From contig NZ_JALHRX010000004.1 of assembly GCF_023952475.1 (NCBI RefSeq), positions 396,626 through 460,625 on the forward strand: 64,000 bases of DNA, read 5' to 3'. This document shows positions 43,399-49,828 of the stretch, in pieces. The first letter of the stretch is position 1. The number at the start of each line of letters is the position of its first letter. The notes below the pieces were generated by a model, which worked only from the letters and a program-made list of their open reading frames with translations, was not told where the DNA came from and did not search any database. The position numbers and the translations under genes are program-made. This DNA is from Cupriavidus sp. WGlv3. GTDB taxonomy: Bacteria; Pseudomonadota; Gammaproteobacteria; Burkholderiales; Burkholderiaceae.

Positions 43399-44535
43399 TC
43401 AGCCGAGGGCGACGTTCCAGGCGTCGTAATCGTACACCCAGTCGGCGTTGCCGCCTTCCTTGAGCCAGGCATTGCTGCGCGAGCCGACCTGGATGCGGCT
43501 GGTGCGCGCATGGCGCGCGGCCTGGTAGCGTGCCAGCGCGGCCGGCACGCCAGCGGCGCCGTCAGTTGCGGCATCGGCGAGGCAGCGCGCCAGCACCACG
43601 CCGTCCTCGATCGCCATGCCCGCACCCTGGGCCATGAACGGCATCATCGGATGGCAGGCGTCGCCCATCAGCGTGACCGGGCCGGCCGACCAGGCCGGCA
43701 GCGGATCGCGCACGTACAGCGCGGAGATCAGCACGTCGTCGCAGGCGTCGAGCAGCGCGCGGGCCTCGGCATGGAAGCCGGCATAGGCGTTGCGCAGGTC
43801 TTCCACGCGGCCCGGCGTGGTCCACGATTCATGGCGCCAAGCGTCCTGCGCGACGGTGGCGAAGACAAAGATGTCGCGGCCGCGGTTGAGCGGAAAAGTG
43901 ACGATCTGCGTGGCCGCGTCCGGGCCCCACCATTTGGTGAAGGCGCCCAGGTTCGGCAAGCCGGCCAGGCGCGCGGCCGGCACCACGGCGCGATACGCGA
44001 CCACGCCGGTGAAGATCGGGCTCTCCTGGCCGAACAGCGCGGTGCGCACGGTGGAGTGGATGCCGTCGGCACCGACCAGCACGTCGACATCTTCCTGCGC
44101 GCCGTTGGCAAAGCGCAGCGTCGCGCCATCGGCGCGGGTCTCGATCGCCACGGCCTTGTGGCCGAGCCGAACGCATGTGTCAGGCACCGCGGCTTCCAGT
44201 GCCGTCATCAGGTCGGCGCGGTGCATGGTCAACTGGGGCGCGCCGTAGCGCTGCTCGGCCTCTTCCTGCATCGGCAGGCGCGAGGTTTCGGCGCCGGTGT
44301 CCCACATGCGGCTGATGCGGTGGCTGGGACGGGCGGCGGTTTCACGCAGGGCCTCGCCCACGCCAAGCCCGTCCAGGGCGCGTACCGCGTTGGGCGTCAG
44401 GTTGATGTCGGCGCCGACGCGGGCAAAGCGGGGCGCCTGCTCGTAGACCACGGCTTCCATGCCGAGCTTGCGCAGCGCGATGGCCGCGGCCAGGCCGCCG
44501 ATGCCGGCGCCGTTGATTCCGATTTTGAGAGACAT
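43399..44535 (-). CDS. FAD-dependent monooxygenase, 6-hydroxynicotinate 3-monooxygenase (NicC)-like
   Basis: A 378-residue class A flavin monooxygenase. FAD contacts: GAGIGG near residue 9, GADGIHSTVR, and GDACHPMMPFMAQGAGMAIEDGV. Segments near the C terminus (SNAWLKEGGNADWVYDYDAW) and KWWGPD resemble NicC, which decarboxylatively hydroxylates 6-hydroxynicotinate to 2,5-dihydroxypyridine; salicylate hydroxylase is the other close type. A molybdenum hydroxylase nearby gives the same pairing as NicAB/NicC in nicotinate catabolism. Start ATG 44535 is preferred to the upstream TTG. A promoter with TTGACG/TATATT precedes it, and a tandem operator overlaps it. Confidence 0.85.
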   Translation of the reverse strand: MSLKIGINGAGIGGLAAAIALRKLGMEAVVYEQAPRFARVGADINLTPNAVRALDGLGVGEALRETAARPSHRISRMWDTGAETSRLPMQEEAEQRYGAPQLTMHRADLMTALEAAVPDTCVRLGHKAVAIETRADGATLRFANGAQEDVDVLVGADGIHSTVRTALFGQESPIFTGVVAYRAVVPAARLAGLPNLGAFTKWWGPDAATQIVTFPLNRGRDIFVFATVAQDAWRHESWTTPGRVEDLRNAYAGFHAEARALLDACDDVLISALYVRDPLPAWSAGPVTLMGDACHPMMPFMAQGAGMAIEDGVVLARCLADAATDGAAGVPAALARYQAARHARTSRIQVGSRSNAWLKEGGNADWVYDYDAWNVALG

Positions 44536-44559
44536 TTTTTGCAGCTGACTGGTGGTTGT

Positions 44560-44616
44560 GTTCAAAAATGAACTAGATGTTCATAAAAATATATGGGTGA
44601 GAGGGGGGAGCGTCAA
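44560..44616 (-). promoter_or_regulatory. Promoter and tandem operator of the NicC-like gene
   Basis: On the minus strand TTGACG (44611-44616), 17 bp, TATATT (44588-44593) is a good sigma70 promoter. Read on the plus strand, GTTCAAAAATGAAC (44560-44573, perfect GTTCA/TGAAC repeat) and GTTCATAAAAATAT (from 44579) start 19 bp apart, as at the other tandem sites. The site covers the -10 and transcription start, suiting a repressor. Confidence 0.6.
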
Positions 44617-44697
44617 TTAAGGGGAACCCTAAGAGGTGGAATTCCGGCGACCTATCGTGCTTGGCAGGCGCGGCTGTTTCGCCGGCGTAGCCGGCGA

Positions 44698-44740
44698 GTC
44701 ACTTTTTGGCCGAGCGCCAAAAAGTAACCAAAAAGCGCGT
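44698..44740 (+). repeat. 43-bp terminal inverted repeat, left copy
   Basis: It begins GTCACTTTTTGGCCGAG and ends AACCAAAAAGCGCGT. It is the exact reverse complement of 45273-45315. It contains internal CCAAAAAG/CTTTTTGG palindromes, so each copy can also fold on itself. A GC hairpin (GCCGGCGTAGCCGGC) lies directly outside. The motif resembles repeats frequent in betaproteobacterial intergenic DNA. Confidence 0.85.
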
Positions 44741-44926
44741 CGCCTGTGCGGCTGGCAATCAATTCCACGGCGTTGGTGGTTCGGGCGGTGGTGCTTTCCG
44801 TTTGGGCGTGGGTGCCCGTTCGACCCTGCTAACGCTATGTGAGTCAGGGACGATGCCTGCGATCACCCACTATTGAACAATCCCAATGAGGGTTGTAGGC
44901 AGCCTGCTGCCGGCCGTATCGCGGGG

Positions 44927-44945
44927 ACGCCTACGGCTGCTGCGC
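44927..44945 (+). repeat. Internal 19-bp inverted repeat, left arm
   Basis: ACGCCTACGGCTGCTGCGC. Its exact reverse complement is at 45072-45090, within the element bounded by the 43-bp repeats. A second inverted pair, GCCGGCCGTATCGCG (44909-44923) and CGCGATAGGGCCGGC (45059-45073, one mismatch), lies on the same side in both arms rather than in mirror order. Confidence 0.7.
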
Positions 44946-45071
44946 GGGCTCAATTGCGCTGGCCGGGCATTTAGCATTTGCGCGATTTCGCCAGCCCCGG
45001 TCACAGGTCGGCAGCGCCAAGCGAGCGCAGCGAAGCGTACCGTGCCAGGGCCCACGCTTCGCGATAGGGCC

Positions 45072-45090
45072 GGCGCAGCAGCCGTAGGCG
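45072..45090 (-). repeat. Internal 19-bp inverted repeat, right arm
   Basis: GCGCAGCAGCCGTAGGCGT, the exact reverse complement of 44927-44945. Together with the 43-bp outer repeats it makes a nested foldback within the intergenic element. Confidence 0.7.
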
Positions 45091-45272
45091 TTCCTACGAC
45101 AAGGCCAGCAGCAGGGGCCACTCCGCGCTCTGGGCTCGTTCAACCATCATTCCAACGCCCCACCCACCGTGGTGCACCCCCGCGGCAGGCAGCCCCGCTA
45201 TGTGAGGAAGCCCAGCCCCGTACGAAAACCCCCAGGCACACTACGATAAGCATGCCGCCCGCAGGGCCGTAA

Positions 45273-45315
45273 ACGCGCTTTTTGGTTACTTTTTGGCGCT
45301 CGGCCAAAAAGTGAC
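45273..45315 (-). repeat. 43-bp terminal inverted repeat, right copy
   Basis: The exact reverse complement of 44698-44740, so the 618-bp segment 44698-45315 is a perfect-ended foldback. A GC hairpin (CCGCCCAGCAGGGCGG) lies directly outside, mirroring the left side. No target-site duplication is evident. Confidence 0.85.
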
Positions 45316-45415
45316 CCGCCCAGCAGGGCGGAACCACGCGGTTCAACAGCCGACAGCATGTCACCAACAGCGATCCCCCCAAAGAATCGGCCCTTTCGAA
45401 CGTCGACCCCCCACC

Positions 45416-46651
45416 TCAAAGCCCCAACACCAGCTTCGCAATAATGTTCCTCTGGATCTCGTTAGACCCCCCATAGATCGACGCCTTGCGATAGTTGAAA
45501 TAACGCGGCGCCAGCACCGCCGCATAATCCGGCCCGACCCGCGGCTGCGCGTCGCGCCCCTGCAGTTCCGCCCAGGTATCCTGCACGAACGGCAGCGCCG
45601 CAGGCCCCGCCGCCTCCACCGCAAGCTCGCTTGCCGCCTGCAAGGTCTCGGTGCCTGTGAGCTTGAGCATGCTCGACGCGGCGCCGATCGAAGTGCCCGA
45701 TTCCACCCCGGAAAACACCCGCAACTCCACCGCTTCCAGCGCCGCCGCACGCAGGTGCAGCGCCGCCAGCTTGCGCCGGAACACCGGATCATCCAGCAGC
45801 CGCCCACCGTCATCGCCGGGCTGCTCCGCGGCGATTTCCGCGATCTTGGACAGCTGCTTGCGCAGCATCGGGCTATACGTGCCGCCGCGCTCGAACTCCA
45901 GCAAGTACTTGGCGTAGGTCCAGCCCTTGCCTTCCTCGCCGATGCGGTTGGCCACCGGCACCCGCGCGTTTTCGAAGAAGACCTGGTTCACCTCCTGCTG
46001 GCCGGGCATCGGGCCATCCAGCGTTGGCAGCGCCGACACCGTGATGCCGGGCGTGTGCATGTCGAGCAGCAGGAACGAAATCCCTTCCTGGCGCTTCGAT
46101 TCGCGGCTGGTGCGCACCAGGCAGAACATCCAGTCGGCCCATTGCGCATGCGTGGTCCAGATCTTGGAGCCGTTCAGGATGTAGTGCTCGCCGTCGCCAT
46201 CGGTGCCGTGGTCGGCGCGCAGCTGCAGCGACGCCAGGTCGGAGCCGGAATTCGGCTCGGAATAGCCCTGGCACCACCAAACGTCGGAGCTCAGGATCGG
46301 CGGCAGGAAGCGCTGCTTCTGCTCGGGCGTGCCGTACTTCATGATCACCGGCGCCACCATCTTCAGGCCCATCGGCGACACCGGCGGGCATCCCGCGGCG
46401 GCCAGTTCGGACTGGAAGATAAAGCGCTCGGTCGCGCTCCAGCCCGGGCCGCCGTATTCCTTCGGCCAGTTCGGCGCGGCCCAGCCGCGCGCGTACAGCG
46501 CCTTCTGCCAGCGCACCTGTCCGGCCTTGTCGAGGTAGCCGTTCTTGGACTGCGCCATCATCGCACGCAGGTCGGCGTCATAGGCCTGGACAATCCAGGC
46601 GCGTACTTCTTCGCGGAACTGCTGGTCTTGCGGGGAGAAATCGAGATGCAT
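45416..46651 (-). CDS. Acyl-CoA dehydrogenase (large, FadE-type)
   Basis: A 411-residue acyl-CoA dehydrogenase. QGYSEPNSGSDLASLQLRA is the FAD/substrate signature; NGSKIWTTHAQWADWMFCLVRT follows, and YFNYRKASIYGGSNEIQRNIIAKLVLGL ends the protein. The N-terminal helix region (FSPQDQQFREEVRAWIVQAY) is complete. ATG 46651 begins the conserved domain; the open frame further upstream has no family support. It follows the second dehydrogenase by 41 bp in one minus-strand operon. Together they resemble two-subunit dehydrogenases for branched, cyclic or sterol-like acyl-CoA. Confidence 0.9.
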   Translation of the reverse strand: MHLDFSPQDQQFREEVRAWIVQAYDADLRAMMAQSKNGYLDKAGQVRWQKALYARGWAAPNWPKEYGGPGWSATERFIFQSELAAAGCPPVSPMGLKMVAPVIMKYGTPEQKQRFLPPILSSDVWWCQGYSEPNSGSDLASLQLRADHGTDGDGEHYILNGSKIWTTHAQWADWMFCLVRTSRESKRQEGISFLLLDMHTPGITVSALPTLDGPMPGQQEVNQVFFENARVPVANRIGEEGKGWTYAKYLLEFERGGTYSPMLRKQLSKIAEIAAEQPGDDGGRLLDDPVFRRKLAALHLRAAALEAVELRVFSGVESGTSIGAASSMLKLTGTETLQAASELAVEAAGPAALPFVQDTWAELQGRDAQPRVGPDYAAVLAPRYFNYRKASIYGGSNEIQRNIIAKLVLGL

Positions 46652-46692
46652 CGACGGGCCTCGCTGGTAATCGATCGTGGGTCGGGGCGGCT

Positions 46693-47844
46693 TCAGGCCG
46701 CGGCCCGGGCGGGATAGAGCAGGTCGGCATAGCGGCGCAGGTGGTGCTCGGCCGAGCCGAACTGCAGGTCGATCGCCGTGACGCGCTTGAAGTAGTGGCC
46801 CACGGCCAGTTCCTCGGTCACGCCCATGCCGCCGTGGATCTGCACCGCGCCCTGGCCGACGAAGGCGCCCGCCTGGCCGGCCTGGATCTTCGCGGCGCAC
46901 GCGGCCTGCGCGCGCACGGGCGCAGCGCTGGCGGCCTGCATGGCGGCCACCTGCGTCAGTGCCACCGATTGCTCCAGCTGCATGTACATGTCGGCCATGC
47001 GATGCTGCAGCACCTGGAAGGTGCCGATTGGCACGCCGAACTGCTTGCGCTGGCGCGCGTAGTCGATGGTGTCGGCCAGCATGCGCGCCATCGCGCCATT
47101 GGCTTCGGCGGCCAGCGCGACCATGGCGTGGTCGCACAGCTGCTCGATCAGTGCCAGCGCTTCGCCTTCAGCGCCGATGCGCTGGCTGGCCGGCACCTGC
47201 ACGTTGTCGAGCAGCACCTCGGCGGCGCGCTGGCCGTCGAAGGTGGGATAGTCGCGCAGCGTCACGCCCGGCGTGTCGCGCGCGATCCAGAACAGGCTGA
47301 TGCCGCGCTGGTCGCGGCGCGTGCCGCTGCTGCGGGCGCTGACCAGCAGATGCGAGGCGAAGGGTGCGCCGGCCACCGCGTGCTTGTGGCCGCTGAGCCG
47401 GTAGCCGTCGCCCTGGCGCGTGGCGCTGGCCTGGACGGCGTGCCGGCAGTAGCGGCTGGCGGGCTCGGCATGGGCCCAACCCACCGTGGCCTCGCCGCCG
47501 ATGATGGCCGGAATCCACTGCGCCGCCAGCTCGGGGCTGCCGTGCAACAGCGCGCCGCCGCCCAGCACCATGGTGCCGAGGTAGGGCTCCAGCACCAGGT
47601 GGCGGCCAAGCTGTTCCATCACCACCATGTGCTCGACGGCGCCGCCGCCGAGGCCGCCGAGGTGCTCGGGAAACGCGGCGCCCAGGATGCCCAGGTCGCG
47701 CGCAAACGCGTGCCAGCAGTCCGGGCGCCAACCCGCCGCGGACTGCGCCGCCGCGCGGCGGGCTTCGAAATCGTAGTGATCGGCCAGGTAACGCGCGAGC
47801 GTGTCGCGCAGCATCGACTGTTCTTCGCTGAACTGGAAATCCAC
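46693..47844 (-). CDS. Acyl-CoA dehydrogenase (partner subunit)
   Basis: A 383-residue dehydrogenase with the N-terminal FSEEQSMLRDTLARYLADHYDFEARRA, and the C-terminal DTIDYARQRKQFGVPIGTFQVLQHRMADMYMQLEQ and QIHGGMGVTEELAVGHYFKRVTAIDLQFG. GTG 47844 is preceded by AAGGAG with good spacing, and MDFQFSEEQ is the expected N terminus. First gene of the minus operon; the shared TCGTCG palindrome (47924-47939) lies 80 bp upstream, and an acyl-CoA synthetase is divergent. It likely forms an alpha2beta2-type enzyme with the neighbour. Confidence 0.9.
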   Translation of the reverse strand: MDFQFSEEQSMLRDTLARYLADHYDFEARRAAAQSAAGWRPDCWHAFARDLGILGAAFPEHLGGLGGGAVEHMVVMEQLGRHLVLEPYLGTMVLGGGALLHGSPELAAQWIPAIIGGEATVGWAHAEPASRYCRHAVQASATRQGDGYRLSGHKHAVAGAPFASHLLVSARSSGTRRDQRGISLFWIARDTPGVTLRDYPTFDGQRAAEVLLDNVQVPASQRIGAEGEALALIEQLCDHAMVALAAEANGAMARMLADTIDYARQRKQFGVPIGTFQVLQHRMADMYMQLEQSVALTQVAAMQAASAAPVRAQAACAAKIQAGQAGAFVGQGAVQIHGGMGVTEELAVGHYFKRVTAIDLQFGSAEHHLRRYADLLYPARAAA

Positions 47845-47923
47845 CTTGGCTCCTTCGGATAAGGGTGAGGCGTAAGGGCGGTAGTCTGGCGGGCATCTTC
47901 CGGCCAGGCCGGCGGGCGGCGCA

Positions 47924-47939
47924 TCGTCGCATCGGACGA
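47924..47939. promoter_or_regulatory. Acyl-CoA regulon palindrome (variant), dehydrogenase side
   Basis: TCGTCGCATCGGACGA, two changes from the perfect site. It lies 79 bp before the start of the minus-strand dehydrogenase gene, mirroring the perfect site placed 78 bp before the divergent ligase gene. Confidence 0.5.
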
Positions 47940-48016
47940 AGCTGAAGTGGGGGCGGAAGGTGGGGCCGGAGGGCGCCTTCTTTTGCGGCGCTGCGGCAAA
48001 ACGCGGCCGTGCCGCT

Positions 48017-48032
48017 TCGTCGCTTCCGACGA
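48017..48032. promoter_or_regulatory. Acyl-CoA regulon palindrome (perfect), ligase side
   Basis: TCGTCGCTTCCGACGA: arms TCGTCG/CGACGA around CTTC, identical to 54292-54307 and 55876-55891. It lies 78 bp upstream of the acyl-CoA synthetase start. Confidence 0.65.
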
Positions 48033-48110
48033 TGGTCGAACCGGCCAGGGTTCCGAGAATGCGGGATCGGCATCCGCCCACCCACCATTCCAGTCGAGGA
48101 GCTCCACGCC

Positions 48111-49658
48111 ATGCATCCGCACATCCACGCGCAGCGCACGCCCGACAAGCCCGCCGTCATCATGGGCGGCAGCGGCGCCGTCGTCACCTACCGCGAGCTG
48201 GACCAGCGCTCGAACCAGGTCGCCCACCTGTTCCGCAAGCTCGGCGTGCGGCCCGGCGACCGCGTGGCCTTCATGGTGGAGAACCATCCGCGGCTGTTCG
48301 AGCTGTGCTGGGGTGCGCAGCGCAGCGGCATCGTCTATATCTGCCTGAGCACGCGCCTGAACGCAGCCGACGCCGCCTATATCGTCAATGACAGCGGCGC
48401 GCGCATGCTGGTCACCACGCACGCCCAGGCGGAGATTGCAGCGGCGCTGAGCGGGCAGACGCTGGTGCTGCAGGCGCGCCTGATGCTGGATGGCACGGTG
48501 CCCGGATACGACGCCTACGAGACCGCGCTGGCCGATTGTCCGGCCACGCGCATCGCAGACGAGGTGACCGGCGGCGACATGCTGTATTCATCGGGCACCA
48601 CCGGCCGGCCCAAAGGCGTGTACGCGCCGCCGTCGAGCCCCGACATCGACGCGCCGACCACGCTGACCACGCTGTGCCAGCGGCTCTACGGCTTCGATGC
48701 CGACACGCGCTACCTGTCGCCCGCGCCGCTGTACCACGCGGCACCGCTGCGCTACACCATGTCGGTGCAGGCGCTGGGCGGCACTGCGGTGGTGATGGAG
48801 CACTTCGATGCCGAGCAGTACCTGCGGCTGGTGCAGCAACACCGCATCACGCATACGCAACTGGTGCCCACGATGTTCTCGCGCATGCTCAAGCTGCCCG
48901 AGGCGCAGCGACAGGGCTATGACGTGTCGTCGCTGCGCGTGGCGATCCACGCCGCCGCACCGTGCCCGGTGCAGGTGAAGGAAGCGATGATCGCGTGGTG
49001 GGGGCCGGTGATCTGGGAGTACTACGCCGGCACCGAGGGCAACGGCGTGACCGTGGTCGACACGCCGCAATGGCAGGAACGCAAGGGCACGGTCGGGCGC
49101 GCCATGGTCGGCAAGCTGCGCATCTGCGGGCCGGACGGCGCGCTGCTGCCGCCGGGCGAGCCGGGCACGATCTACTTTGCCGAGGGCCGCCCGTTCACGT
49201 ACCACAACGACGAGGCCAAGACCGCGGAGACGCGCCATCCGCAGCATCCGGACTGGAGCACCATCGGCGATGTCGGCTACGTGGACGCGGATGGCTATCT
49301 TTACCTGACCGACCGCAAGGCCAACATGATCATCTCCGGCGGCGTCAACATCTACCCGCAAGAGGCCGAGAACCTGCTGATGACGCATCCGAAGGTGATG
49401 GATGTCGCCGTGATCGGCGTGCCCAACGAGGATTTCGGCGAAGAGGTCAAGGCCGTGGTGCAGCCCGCCGACATGGGGCAGGCCGGGCCCGAGCTGGCGG
49501 CCGAGCTGATCGCGTTCTGCCGCGCCAACCTGTCTGCCATCAAGTGCCCGCGCTCGGTCGACTTCGAGCCCGAGTTGCCGCGCCTGCCCACCGGCAAGCT
49601 GCTCAAGCGGCTGCTGCGCGACCGCTACTGGGCCGGACACGCCAGCAAGCTGGTGTGA
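48111..49658 (+). CDS. Acyl-CoA synthetase (AMP-forming)
   Basis: A 515-residue ANL-family ligase. GDMLYSSGTTGRPKGVYAPP is the P-loop motif, EYYAGTEGNG the adenine site, WSTIGDVGYVDADGYLYLTDRKANMIISGG the hinge, and LPTGKLLKRLLRDRY the C-terminal catalytic Lys region. It activates a carboxylic acid for the divergent dehydrogenases. GAGGAG precedes ATG 48111; the longer upstream frame is not supported. The conserved HAQRTPDKPAVIMGGSG N terminus fits the FadD13-like long/steroid-acid ligases, but chain length is not resolved. Confidence 0.9.
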   Translation: MHPHIHAQRTPDKPAVIMGGSGAVVTYRELDQRSNQVAHLFRKLGVRPGDRVAFMVENHPRLFELCWGAQRSGIVYICLSTRLNAADAAYIVNDSGARMLVTTHAQAEIAAALSGQTLVLQARLMLDGTVPGYDAYETALADCPATRIADEVTGGDMLYSSGTTGRPKGVYAPPSSPDIDAPTTLTTLCQRLYGFDADTRYLSPAPLYHAAPLRYTMSVQALGGTAVVMEHFDAEQYLRLVQQHRITHTQLVPTMFSRMLKLPEAQRQGYDVSSLRVAIHAAAPCPVQVKEAMIAWWGPVIWEYYAGTEGNGVTVVDTPQWQERKGTVGRAMVGKLRICGPDGALLPPGEPGTIYFAEGRPFTYHNDEAKTAETRHPQHPDWSTIGDVGYVDADGYLYLTDRKANMIISGGVNIYPQEAENLLMTHPKVMDVAVIGVPNEDFGEEVKAVVQPADMGQAGPELAAELIAFCRANLSAIKCPRSVDFEPELPRLPTGKLLKRLLRDRYWAGHASKLV

Positions 49659-49828
49659 GACCGCGGCAAGCGGTGCCGGGCCGCTGCCCGCGTTTTCGCC
49701 AGCGCAGCGGTTTACGTCATAATGCCTCGCTACACCACAGCCACGGCCGCCCGCCTGCATCCTGCAGCGCCGGGGGCGCATGGCGCGCCCGCCAAGGGCC
49801 GCGATGTGCGGGAGACCACTGACAGCCA

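Larger units (their letters stand above)
44536..45415. other. 880-bp intergenic region with a bounded inverted-repeat element
   Basis: No real gene is seen. The region holds the NicC promoter (44560-44616) and a 618-bp element (44698-45315) bounded by perfect 43-bp inverted repeats. Short open frames such as those giving SLFGRAPKSNQKAR are translations of the repeat, not proteins. Confidence 0.65.

Noticed and set aside
44536..44565. Upstream TTG start for the NicC-like gene
   Set aside because: It would place the start within the operator without a ribosome site. ATG 44535 gives the usual N terminus of the family.
44636..45419. Small frames giving peptides such as SLFGRAPKSNQKAR
   Set aside because: These are translations of the 43-bp repeat and appear in both orientations, so they are not independent genes.
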